Shown here: one piece after another, positions 61,201 through 64,000 of the stretch
How the letters are laid out: each line of letters opens with the position of its first letter
Position numbering within the stretch: the stretch's first letter is position 1
Assembly: GCF_003641205.1 (NCBI RefSeq)
Contig: NZ_CP032762.1
Location: forward strand, 2,666,001-2,730,000
DNA: 64,000 bases
From: Rhodococcus sp. P1Y
GTDB lineage: Bacteria > Actinomycetota > Actinomycetes > Mycobacteriales > Mycobacteriaceae
Direction: 5' to 3'
The notes under the pieces: generated by a model
What the model was told of the DNA's origin: nothing
The model's database searches: none
Seen by the model: the letters and a program-made list of their open reading frames with translations, nothing else
Made by a program: the position numbers and the translations under genes

Positions 61201-61389
61201 TTCGAGGAGTTGGCAGGAAAGCTGAGTGCGGTATCGAAGGCAATGGGTGCGACGCTGAAGCCGGAGGCATTGGTGACCGTCGCGTTGTCGCAGCTGGTAC
61301 CAGGAATCCTTCCTGCGCTCGGTGCCGAAGGATATGCAGCGGCGATCACATCCATGATCGGCGCTGCCGAATCGGTGATCGGGCGCTGA
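31264..61389 (+). CDS. Giant non-ribosomal peptide synthetase, 8 modules plus terminal C domain
   Basis: 10,041 residues in one uninterrupted frame, TTG start with AGAGAGG six bases upstream. Domain order: C-A-T, C-A-T, C-A-T, C-A-T-E, C-A-T-E, C-A-T, C-A-T, C-A-T, C, then a 93-residue tail. All nine C domains keep HHxxxDG and both E domains keep HHxVVDG. Phosphopantetheine serines lie near residues 1014, 2069, 3131, 4194, 5751, 7288, 8373 and 9436. Carriers before E domains read LGGDS, the others LGGNS. Every A domain keeps the (Y/F)TSGSTG loop and the GKLDR Lys. There is no thioesterase, so the chain passes to the next synthetase. A C domain in the loading module means the first residue is probably acylated or joined to an upstream acid. 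Product unknown. Confidence 0.96.
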   Translation: MDPLGWEESAEGATAGAQAPGPVFPLSPAQLGMWFAQHVDPSVPANIAQYVELRGELDRDLLQRASSEAALELQSGFVRIVEVDAEPRQYVDPSLDDTLGYRDLRGEADPRAVALSWMRADYSAPIDILRDRLISATILHLEDDVYFWYERVHHVVLDGFGAVTFMNRAAELYTAAVEGTDPKKNLSSDLQKVYDLDIAYRDSTRFETDRTYWADRIAGLDSPTTLAGRTAAPAPVSQIDTTSLSTSAVENIDRMTGATDTTLATVVIAAFAAYLAQMTGREDVVLSLPVTARTTAVLRRSGGMVSNVVPLRIDVSADTTVEQLLARIGTEVTGALRHQRYRHEDIRRDAGGASGQASFFGPWVNIMLFFGEVRLGSMVGGINILSTGLIEDFGLNLYTSVAGSKTHIDFESNPNLYSAEESERNHTRFVQFLDRFAAADPSTEVWDLQLSTPAEQKSILEVWNATDHEFEQRTLLSEFHDRVDSAPASTALVYEDDSLTYADMASRVSGLARILIDKGVGPETLVGLSIRRSLDLVVAMYAIVEAGGAWVPIDPDHPADRTAYILESANPLCVLTVARDGVELPVGTDIVEVDRLEFDGLDTTRVDDRHRLSPLRIGNTAYVIYTSGSTGRPKGVAVTHEAIDNQLRWMRTEYALDASDVYLQKTATTFDVSLWGFFLPLQVGATMVLATPDGHRDSIYVANRIAELGVTVTDFVPSMLTVFVANAPVGTCSTLRHVFVIGEALPAETAAGFRAICGAGLHNLYGPTEAAVSVTFYESGVQDTRSVPIGVPEWNTKVLVLDARLRPTPVGQPGELYLAGIQLARGYVGRPDLSSDRFVANPFGGAGARMYRTGDLVEWRADGNIEYIGRTDFQVKFRGQRIELGEIETVLLAHQSVSQAVVLVVSTATGDQLVGYVVASPDAVIDTAELSEFAGGSLPSYMVPAALMVLDELPLNTSGKLDRKALPAPTFSSAKKYRAPQSRAEYVVAGVYEDVLGVSQVGLDEDFFELGGNSLIATQLVTRVGSALGVRLGVRELFEAPTVGALAARAENAIAQGSVGPDLVATTRPEVIPLSLAQQRMWFLNRFDPDTAAYNLPFMVRMSGEVDEHAVSQAFSDVVSRHESLRTVYPQVDDSPRQVILPSHDVFTGLTATNVDQLSLTSRLVELARQGFDVSLAAPFRVELFKLSDTEYVLAMVLHHIAADGLSFGPLARDIMVAYEARTSGRAPSWAPLEIQYADYALWQRSALGLENDSNSLSAKQINYWVHALDELPDQLDLPSDRPRPAVATNGGAKSRFVIDARVHEQLAAVARSHQASLFMVVQAAYAVLLSRLSGTGDIAIGAPIAGRANERLDDIIGMFVNTLVLRARVDPHESFEQLLDQVRNANLSAFAHADIPFERLVEVLNPARSTARHPLFQVALSLETARVRELDFAGLRVVAEELDVPIAKFDLQLWLTEHLDENGRPDRIEATFDYATDLFDASTIEGFAERFLRILDAIVADASVPLGAIDILEPDEARQLTSVHGGAPRSSRLLPEFLAAGVVSNPDGVAVHAAGAEVTYRELDEITDRFARFLIARNIGPETVVALAFPRSLEMVLSVWAVAKSGAAWVPVDPEYPVDRVRHMLSDSGAVVGITSAARVEELPATCQWWAIDDPTFEAAVGKFPAEPVTDSDRISPLRLDNPAYVIYTSGSTGLPKGVSVTHRGLSGLIDQSRELYRVTPNSRIAHVISPSFDPSVLEWALAASAGAALVVAPPTIIGGPELHRLFADAAVTHAIITPAVLGSMDPAGLDELELLSVGGEASAADLVARWSPGRRFFNAYGPTETTIVSTRGELFVGEPITVGGPVPGVGALILDTHLQPVPAGVAGELYLSGEAVARGYYRRAGLTSERFVADPHGDPGTRMYRTGDVVRWTSAFEIEYVGRSDFQVKVRGFRIELGEIDAALETSPAVTFAATIGHEMPSGQTALVSYVHGSSHIDSGELSAFVARLLPSYMVPSAIVVLDEVPLTPIGKLDRRALPAPELGISFRQFRAPVTPIEETVATVFSDVLGAPVVGLDDDFFELGGNSLVATQVVARLGAALDAQVPVRAIFESPTVAQLAIRVEQEAGRGARIALSRGVRPERIPLSLSQQRMWFLNRFDTESATYNLPIALRLSGVLDVPALQVAIMDVIDRHESLRTVFPDSADGPHQVVQDAAQIVPNLMPVDTTAAELQKAIAHLASTGFDVTADVPVRAQLFEIAPTEHVLTMVVHHISADGWSMGPLARDVMVAYAARTEWESPAWVPLPVQYADYTLWQRATLGSEDDTTSLISQQVRYWRNNLDGLPDQLDLPTDRPRPARQSFGGGTVEFEIEPRIHQGLLDLGRERNASLFMVVHAALAVLLSRLSGTEDIAIGTPVAGRGEQALDDVVGMFVNTLVLRTGVDGHESFNDQLAHAREAALGAFAHSDIPFERLVEVLNPSRSTARHPLFQVMLSFENLGPTHLDLPALSIDSVDLDVAVAKFDLQLTLTERLTSGGKADGLSAEFTYATDLFDEATISSFADRFLYVLDAVIADSTVAVGDIELYDAVERGLILKSWNNTAHALDSEATLLDAFDAQVLARPDAPAVVFDGTSVTYAEFGARVERLARVLVQRGAGPDVLVGVAMRRSIDMMVALYAVLRAGAGYVPIDPDQPSERNEYILDVAAPVAVLTTTREEFESPSGVTTIVVDDLDLESVSSNPLTDAERPVPLRPSNVAYVIFTSGSTGRPKGVAVSHASVVNQVSWLVAEYEFDNTDVILQKTPFTFDVSVWELFGALSIGARLVVAEPDGHRDPGYLVSVVESEAVTATSFVPSVLSAFVAAVPTDGCSSLRTVLVAGEALPASVVDAAAAALPRAAFHNLYGPTEFAVHATARPVANVAGWSAIGASAPMGSPVWNTRVRVLDARLRPVPIGVAGELYLSGTQVARGYYGRVDLTADRFVASQFGDGGRMYRTGDLVRWTASGELEYLGRTDFQVKLRGLRIELGEIESALLGHPSVAQTVVLVRSDQLVGYIVAADGVSVDTGVLQRAVANVLPTYMVPSTFVVLDALPVGASGKLDRTALPDPIFESKEFRAPRTPVEEIVAGVFAEVLGAARVGLDDDFFELGGNSLIATQVVSRVGAALGARVPVRVLFEASTVEGLAARAESHVGGGRVPLVAGTRPDRIPLSLAQQRMWFLNRFDTESAVNNLPVAIRLSGTLDVSALQAAIADVLERHESLRTVYPETDGVAAQVILPTSSAVPVLTPVPVREDDLIARITEVMSTGFDVTTEVPLHAELLSLSDTEFVLVFVAHHISADGWSMGPLTRDVMVAYAARTVGEAPGWPPLPVQYADFTLWQREVLGDEHDPGSLISSQAAYWKSTLAGLPEELVLPFDRPRPAVQAFEGGTVPFRIEPELHRELVALARSTGTTLFMVVHSALAVLLARLSGTSDIAIGTPIAGRGEAELDDVIGMFVNTLVLRSVVEGSTSFAELLDANRETDLKAFGHADVPFERLVEILNPERSTARHPLFQVALSFQNLPQTTFELPGLKVGAVDFDIDVAKFDLSLLLSEHTDQAGMQTGISAEFTYASALFDAGTVETFAKRFVRVLESAVANPERPVGDIVLLEDVEYDWLTHVHGDTVTHGGLLHEIFHRGVEISPDGIAVRADGRSITYRELDAASTKFARLLIERGAGPDSIVALAFPRSYDMVLAVWAVAKTGAAHLPVDPTYPPGRVEHMLGDSGALFGVTSTRYVDDLPDATLWLTVDTPEFDALLADRSETPITDADRTAPVSIDHAAYMIYTSGSTGLPKGVVVTHSGLGGVLDAATDLYHLDASSHFLHICSPSFDPSVLEWMAAFSEGATLVVVPSTIIGGEDLAELLKAEKVSHTIITPAVLGTMDYSGIDSLKVVSVGGDVTTPDLLARWGTGRKYFNGYGPTETTIISTFAELRPGMPITVGRPIHGMSALVLDGRLNPVPVGGAGELYLAGGALARGYHGREDLTASRFVSNPYGAPGSRMYRTGDVVRWTYGSDAVIADPAAVTLEFVGRSDFQIKVRGFRVELGEIDAALVQHDTVSFAATVGRELPSGATGLVSYVLPTKGATVDIDVLVEFVARSLPSHMVPASVVVLDSVPLTPVGKLDRAALPEPVFAEQEFRGASNEIETIIAEVFADVLNMDRVSVDESFFALGGDSIVSIQLVSRAKARGISFSPRDVFERKSVAGLAEVATVIGEAEERPVVEELAGGGIGPLALTPIMKSILDAPGSFGRFAQSVAVVLPTGIDHGLLSRTVGAVVDHHDMLRSVVERVEGGEWTVHVRDRGTVDVEKILVRVRLDHAIDDAALRARAEIELDSARDRLDPESGRMLEAVWFDFDTSDGPVRPGLLLVVAHHFVVDGVSWRILLPDLAIAWSQGAAEQAVTLGPVGTSMRRWAHGLVDAAHDSAREAEVTWWTEALAGSDPQLGSRPFDSAVDTLSTTSRVDVELSEAITEAVLTGVPGAFHGAVNDGLLAALALALLQWRTRRGFELAEVLVKLEGHGREEDMVPGADLSRTVGWFTSAFPVRFDLHGIDLRDAFAAGPAIGSAVKAVKEQLLAVPDKGMGYGLLRYLNGETGKILESVSNTPQLSFNYLGRVSTQGISEELTGGAWLPSTVLADVSAPGDSDMPANATIDINSAVVDTAAGPRLTASFTFPDGLLSREDVTEFADLWADALSALAEHVGREDAGGLTPSDVTLVSLSQNDIDRFDSAYTAIDDIWSLAPLQSGLLFHALVAQTSVDVYTMRVLLKLTGEVDADRLRSAAQALLDRHENLRTAFVQNADGVSVQVVLDHVDVPWTVVDLTGLSESDRDAAFEDVRVTDKVRHFDLTAPPLMRFTLVKMTEGDYRFLVSSHHLLLDGWSTPLLMRDLLALYALRGDGSSLPRARSYKSFLAWVAEQDAAVSKQKWVEALAGVEEPTLLSSVDQNRAVSSDAAEHVLDLSRSLSSSLQSAGARLGVTLNTMVQAAWGVLLGRSTGREDIVFGATVSGRPAGLTGVESMVGLFINTLPVRVRIGGHDSIESLLLALQGQQADLLDHHYLGLNEIQRAANIGPLFDTLTVFESYPVDEAGLTAQAENIDGMSVADVAMEDATHYPLTLLIAVDDQVHLKLKYLTDVFDASEIASMMGRLERIFEAMAADRSRAVDDIDLSDPAERALLSTVNDTGHDVDPAATLVSLFEAQVRATPDAVALTFEGRSLTYAEFDSRSNAVAHALIGRGVGADALVAVAMRRSLDFMVALYGVLKAGAGYVPIDPDQPVERNEYILDTAAPVLVLSTAIDDYVAPRGANTVLVEDLLEGDRRTGVVTDADRIRPLRPTNVAYVIFTSGSTGRPKGVAVQHAAAVNQVTWLIAEYGLGPQDVVLHKTPFTFDVSVWELFGAPASGARLVVAVPDGHRDPAYLVSVIEAEGVTATSFVPSVLSAFVEAVAPGGCASLRAVLVAGEALPASVVRSAASRLPEAAIHNLYGPTEFTVHATARPVAGVPGWDIAGSSAPMGYPVWNSRLLVLDSRLRPVPVGVAGELYLAGVQVARGYFGRPDLSSDRFVASTFGDGTRMYRTGDLVKWTPTGEVEYLGRTDFQVKLRGLRIELGEIEAALVSVDTVATAVVQVRSDQLVAYVVPARERSVDVDALLRSTASVVPAYMVPALVVVLDALPLGPSGKLDRKALPDPVFESDREFRSAETEVERVLSGIFSEILGLDRVGVDDSFFALGGDSIVSIQLVARARAKGVVISPRDVFEYKTISAIAAVATTELETDTQVLEELPGGGTGWMPLTPFAQSVVERGGSLDRFVQSVTLDLPVGIDRAGIVGTIEAVVDRHDGLRATLVHNDQGWGLEISPAGAVEVDSSIDRVEIDPALAHDEVLSVVARAVDESMKQMSPRGGNMLRFVWADFGAERSGRIVVIAHHLVVDGVSWRILVPDFVSAWAQLSLGNTPVLPEIGTSQRRWAHALHDEAHNAARMSEIELWRAVAGSPDPQLGSRPYDPSVDLQSTVERVSVVVPADVTHAVLTAIPDAFRGGVNDGLLATLALAVSRWRAARGVDAPSTLVQLEGHGREESVVPGADLSRTVGWFTSAFPVRLDLGGIDTASAIDGGVEIGAAVKAVKEQLLAVPDKGMGYGLLRYLNDDTAAELSTLSSGQISFNYLGRQTTGEVPDGIDGWLPAGDFDDLVVVGDADMPANKVLDINAIVRGAGENSELAATFAFPSGVLTGAEVRDLAELWVTALTALAAHVAHGRARGLTPSDVPLVAVTQNDIDVVEARYPSTTDMWSLAPLQSGLLFHAMLADSSVDVYTMQMVLTLSGQVDADRLRGAAQALLDRYDNLRTAFVTTEDGSSVQVVVDDVTVPWSERDLSHLPAADRSVAYEELRAAEQAVQFDTTAAPLVRFTLVKLGEGEYRLLFANHHILIDGWSMPLLMKDLLVLYAVRGDSSSLPRVASYRSFLSWIARQDHAESARAWARALDDAPEPTLLAPASFGREITSRSGAVETALSTELSESLSALGARLGVTVNTLVQAAWGILLGASTGRDDVVFGATVSGRPAGLTGVESMVGLFINTLPVRVRFDPAETIESALVRLQGEQADLLDHHYLGLTEVQRAAGVGNLFDTLTVFESYPVDEAGLAAQASNIDGMAVTGVESNDSTHYPLTLLIVSDDRIRLTLKYFEDLFDRGAAVALIERVERILTAVAADSSQTLSSIELLDDSERVSLTRDRNATDRAVDDRMLLDSFAEQVRRTPDAPALTFGGETITYREFSVRVNRLARYLVGRGVGPESAVAVGMRRSFDLLVGVYAVLEAGGAYVPLDPEQPADRIQYILDTSDAVLVLSTERDALVVDSEVVLVDGIALEEFSSDPLEPSERLAARSADNSAYVLFTSGSTGRPKGVAISHRAIVNRLEWMQAEYGLTVSDVVVQKTPVTFDVSVWELFWPLRVGARMVVARPDGHRDPAYLAELFVGESVSVAHFVPSMLGVFTAEPSVADVDSLRWVFASGEALPSTTAAKFTQLVPSARLVNLYGPTEAAVDVTYHEYVPGDVAGVPIGRPVWNTAVFVLDNALRLAPDGSEGELYLGGVQLARGYSSRPDLTADRFVANPFGAGRLYRTGDVVRWNDAGELVYVGRSDFQVKLRGQRIELGEIESALLADESVAQAVVAVRADRLVAWIVLASDTSTDEIGERAGARLPAYMVPTAFVVLDVLPLTVSGKLDRKALPEPEFEAREYRAPGTPIEQIVADVFADVLGVPAVGLDDDFFSLGGNSLVATQVAARLSAALDASVPVRALFDASTVVGLARRVEDHVGAGGRAALVAGPRPEQIPLSLAQQRMWFLNRFDTESAVNNIPVAIRLSGSLDVDALRQAVGDVLSRHESLRTVYPEADGVGHQVVLSASAVPVDLEPVAVGENDVLRAVVETVSVGFDVARDVPVRVRLFELGEFDHVLVFVVHHIAADGFSMGPLTRDVMVAYAARTAGDAPTWAPLDVQYADYTLWQRAALGSEDDPSSLASEQVAYWTSQLTGLADQIELPFDHARPEQASYRGRTSSFTVPPELHAQLDHLARENNSSLFMVVHAALAVLMSRLSASDDVAIGTPIAGRGDARLDDLIGMFVNTLVLRTQVEPGTGFADLLAHTREVDLQAFGHAEVPFERLVEVLDPQRSQARHPLVQVVLAFQNLGHTALELAGLSAEALQFDAEIAKFDVQFTFEEADKLGGLTCYVSYATDVFESSTIESMGEQFLAVLGGVAADSSIPVGDIEIVDAATRDRVLTQWSTSGPDVRSGGVSVGAGTLVDRFDASVTKNPDGIAVRFGDTAVTYRELDASVNRMARRLIAAGARPDALVAVALPRSVDMVVALLAVVKSGAGYLPVDPSYPSDRIEFMVADASPVAVVTTSDVLAGESMASVRDGDITVVDVARDDSAAWDSATITDSERAAPLNADNLAYVIYTSGSTGRPKGVLVPHRTVLQLMDNTDGSFGFGGDDVWTMFHSYAFDFSVWELWGPLLYGGTLVVVDYFTSRSPEAFRELLVTEGVTVLNQTPSAFYQLAEVDRVQGADAGELALRYVVFGGEALEPRRLEGWFARHGDGSASESGVRSGPLLVNMYGITETTVHVSFRALSAQSIGSASVIGAPISGLGVYVLDTRLQPVPVGVAGELYVSGGQLARGYLGRADLSAVRFVANPFGDGRLYRTGDVARWIESVDGSGELVYLGRADDQVKVRGFRIELGEIEAAVSAQEGVTAAAVIVREDSPGAQRLVAYVVGDAHVEDVRAGVAELVPEYMVPAAFVSVEVIPLTVNGKLDRKALPEPTAVSTVFRAPSTPIEEIVAGVFADVLGASRVGVDDDFFALGGNSLIATQVVSRLGSALDASVPVRLLFEASSVGDLAARVETAVGGGRTELVAKQRPARVPLSLAQQRMWFLNRFDSASTAYNIPMALRLSGTLDEDAFAAAIGDLVNRHETLRTIYPDTDTGPVQQVLSTERAGISLQVEDADADSVTAKVMALAATQFDVTAEVPVRVTLFCLAADEFVVAMVVHHISADGSSMVPMTTDLMTAYAARTTGAEPDWAPLPIQYADYALWQREVLGREDDPSSVGAQQLAYWKTALADLPDQLTLPIDKPRPADQTFRGDRVQFEVSAQTHAALQDLARANNSTVFMAVHAAFSVVLARLSGMNDIAVGTPIAGRGEAALDNLVGMFVNTLVFRLDVDGGLSYTELLAQARETDLQAFANADVPFERLVEVLNPARSTARHPLFQVGFSFQNVARSSLELGDLTVSAVDADSGNSQFDLHLILADHYDDAGAPAGFEALMTYASDLFEASTVQNIVARFVRVLDEVVANPSAAVGDIEILDSDERRAVVSEWNDTAHSVDTALTLVDLFDRQVRTNPDATALVYEGESISYADFGARVHRVARSLIDRGVGPEILVGLAIRRSVDLLVGMYAIVEAGGAYVPLDPDQPAERTSYILGVAQPLCVITTANDAVAVDNAVDLADLEAANTDTSSISATERVSPLRSDNTAYVIFTSGSTGKPKGVAVSHGAIVNQLLWKHAEFDMGPSDSVLLKTVATFDLSVWEFWSALTVGASVVIATADGHRDPDYLLALMRDQQVTTLHVVPSMLSMLTTVSGGSMPATLRRVLAIGEALPAATARAFRESSSAELLNLYGPTEAAVSITSHRVNDDDAAMVPIGRPEWNSGVLVLDSRLQPVPVGVRGELYLVGAQLARGYHGRPDLSADRFVAGPFGVNGARMYRTGDIVKWTAAGELEYVERADFQVKIRGYRIELGEIESALRGYDSIRDTAVTVYNDGRTGDQLVAYVVPIDTGELDTVGVDTEAVRAGLSKTLPSYMVPSAFVVLDALPLNTNGKLDRKVLPKPETTATEFRAPTNPVEEVVARTLADILGLDRVGLDDDFFALGGNSLIATQVVSRLGAALDTRVPVRTIFEASTVAALAARIQPLVGGGARVPLVAQQRPDAVPLSLAQQRMWTINQVDTESAAYNIPAAVRFTGALDVAAFSAAMADVIDRHEVLRTTYPDSADGPIQVIGSVRDAMPDLTPVKVTEDDVFGRVGQVLGGGFDVTTQVPVRASLFRLSDTDHVFALVAHHITADGFSMRPLIRDVMLAYTSRAAGDAPQWAPLPVQYADFSLWQREVLGSEDDPDSALSSQLSYWTNELAGLPDLLPLPTDNPRPPRQSTIGAAYEFTFGPDIAQRIEKTAREHNATVFMLVHSALAVLLARLSGTDDIAIGTPTAGRGEEALDDLVGMFVNTLVLRTHVEGGITFSELLSRTRETDLSAFGHADVPFERLVEQMGRTRSSAYTPLFQVMLTFQNAVSGTFALPGLEVSTLAADEDQAKFDLQLTAIEQFDESGALTDVRALFNYATSLFTRSTVEKFADRFLRILDAVTQDPSVTLRSIDILSEAERAAFAPKRAARTVDDLPSLVSEAAQASPSSIVLSHEGRDVTFEELAGKLSAVSKAMGATLKPEALVTVALSQLVPGILPALGAEGYAAAITSMIGAAESVIGR
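31324..34440 (+). other. NRPS module 1: C-A-T
   Basis: C1 (about residues 22-440, HHVVLDG at 153) differs from the later C domains (PLSPAQLGMWFAQHVDP) and resembles the EntF-type or starter class, so it may take an acyl or aryl group as donor. A1 has the loop YTSGSTGRPKG. Pocket residues read by anchor motifs give DVWDFILVSK, which I cannot assign. T1 has LGGNSL with Ser about 1014. Confidence 0.85.
34470..37590 (+). other. NRPS module 2: C-A-T
   Basis: C2 HHIAADG at about residue 1199, LCL-like (IPLSLAQQRMWFLNRFDP). A2 has the unusual core SFDPSVLEW with Pro and Leu where most A domains have a small residue and Trp; the pocket reads DPLISGAIVK, unassigned. T2 Ser about 2069. A2 is most like A4 of module 4. 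Confidence 0.85.
37630..40770 (+). other. NRPS module 3: C-A-T
   Basis: C3 HHISADG at about 2253. A3 TFDVSVWELFGAL; pocket DVWSLALVHK, unassigned, the same as module 5. T3 Ser about 3131 with LGGNSL, so no epimerase follows. Confidence 0.85.
40810..45380 (+). other. NRPS module 4: C-A-T-E
   Basis: C4 HHISADG at about 3314. A4 has the SFDPSVLEW core like A2; pocket DPLISGGIIK. T4 has LGGDS (Ser about 4194), the form typical before epimerases. E4 (about 4250-4700) shows AHHFVVDGVSWRILLPDL, ending NFNYLGR-like SFNYLGRVST, so the residue is delivered as the D form. Confidence 0.85.
45450..50060 (+). other. NRPS module 5: C-A-T-E
   Basis: C5 begins with IWSLAPLQSGLLFHAL and has HHLLLDG at about 4891, the DCL class expected after an epimerase. 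A5 pocket DVWSLALVHK equals A3. T5 LGGDS (Ser about 5751). E5 AHHLVVDGVSWRILVPDF at about 5942, so a second consecutive D residue is predicted. Confidence 0.85.
50095..53240 (+). other. NRPS module 6: C-A-T, predicted serine
   Basis: C6 is again DCL class (MWSLAPLQSGLLFHAM; HHILIDG at about 6439). A6 pocket DVWHFSLVDK matches the well-known serine code. T6 Ser about 7288, LGGNS. The DNA of A6 from about 51990 on shifts to GTG/TTG/GGT/CGT-rich codons. Confidence 0.87.
53285..56490 (+). other. NRPS module 7: C-A-T, predicted threonine
   Basis: C7 HHIAADG at about 7472, LCL-like. A7 differs from its neighbours (AFDFSVWELWGPLLYGG, TVLNQTPSAFYQL, NMYGITETTVHV). Its pocket DFWNVGMVHK is the standard threonine code. 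T7 Ser about 8373. Long parts of A7 and C7 are GTG/TTG-rich compared with flanking modules. Confidence 0.87.
56540..59690 (+). other. NRPS module 8: C-A-T
   Basis: C8 HHISADG at about 8556. A8 core TFDLSVWEFWSAL; pocket DLWHLILVSK, unassigned but partly like A1, both with Ile at position 301 and Val-Ser at 330-331. T8 Ser about 9436. Confidence 0.83.
59740..61080 (+). other. Terminal condensation domain without its own A-T partner
   Basis: C9 (about 9490-9930, HHITADG at about 9620) begins VPLSLAQQRMWTINQVD. It has no A or T domain after it in this protein. Its acceptor must therefore be the T domain of the next synthetase, making this a split module across two proteins. Confidence 0.88.
61108..61386 (+). 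other. C-terminal A-domain N-lobe remnant, candidate docking segment
   Basis: The last 93 residues start TVDDLPSLVSEAAQASPSS and contain VTFEELAGKLS, like the A1 region of an adenylation domain, then stop before motif A2. They align without gaps to residues 11 onward of the next synthetase, with 25 identities in the first 66 positions by hand count. The shared core is AMGxxLxxxALVxxALSxLVPG. Confidence 0.8.
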
Positions 61390-61501
61390 CACATATCCGC
61401 GACGCATGCCAACCGAAAGAGGGGGACGTGGGCGGTGAGCGGGTAGTAGTAGGGATAATCGATCCCTGAGTCGACATGTGTGTGATTGGGAGGAAAAGTA
61501 G
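61390..61501 (+). promoter_or_regulatory. Gap between the two synthetase genes
   Basis: 112 bp. A short inverted repeat AGGGAT/ATCCCT lies at 61451-61467 (6-bp stem, 5-base loop). The ribosome-binding site GGGAGGAAA lies at about 61488-61496 before ATG 61502. The preceding stretch TGTGTGATTGGGAGG resembles the sequence just before the first synthetase (GTGTGATTGTGGGAAAGAG), as if the translation signal had been copied. Confidence 0.5.

Positions 61502-64000
<2,499 letters not shown>

Overview
The window is GC-rich actinobacterial DNA, most likely from a Rhodococcus-like member of the Mycobacteriales. The evidence is a mycofactocin locus, a coenzyme-B12-type ethanolamine pathway, many leaderless-looking starts and a megasynthase gene of more than 30 kb. 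It is gene-dense; the only stretch over 300 bp without a recognised gene lies just upstream of the megasynthase. No rRNA, tRNA, CRISPR array or insertion sequence was seen.

Region 1 (1-15654) is a mycofactocin redox-cofactor locus: mftB (3' end only), mftC, two tandem mftD copies, mftE, mftF and mftG. Between mftD2 and mftE sits an 8-kb block (about 3890-11871) unrelated to mycofactocin synthesis. It holds an IclR regulator with an APC permease, a Tat-exported flavin amine oxidase followed by a Rid-family lipoprotein, and a GntR-NCS1 permease-hydantoin racemase unit. The NCS1 permease gene is interrupted by one in-frame TGA.

Region 2 (15705-24141) follows the locus. It holds a conserved small basic protein, a GAF regulator, an ExaC-type aldehyde dehydrogenase with DUF779, a cation diffusion facilitator, and the ethanolamine permease-EutB-EutC operon. 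EutBC makes acetaldehyde and the dehydrogenase can oxidise it. Mycofactocin has been linked to alcohol oxidation in mycobacteria, so regions 1 and 2 read as one C2-alcohol/amine/aldehyde neighbourhood.

Region 3 (24196-30891) holds an acyl-CoA synthetase, acetoacetyl-CoA synthetase, a hotdog thioesterase, an amidohydrolase with a TetR regulator, and a PPOX-fold (F420-type) protein.

Region 4 (31264-64000) is non-ribosomal peptide synthesis. One uninterrupted 10,041-residue ORF encodes nine C, eight A, eight T and two E domains: C-A-T x3, C-A-T-E x2, C-A-T x3, then a final C domain. A second synthetase starts 112 bp later and runs off the window (A-T-C so far). The C-terminal tail of the first and the N-terminus of the second are homologous A-domain N-lobe remnants of about 90 residues, facing each other across the gene boundary. 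I read this as a candidate docking pair or a scar of gene splitting. Pocket residues give Ser, Thr and Ser for modules 6, 7 and 9; the rest match no code I can assign. No MbtH or thioesterase domain is present in the window.
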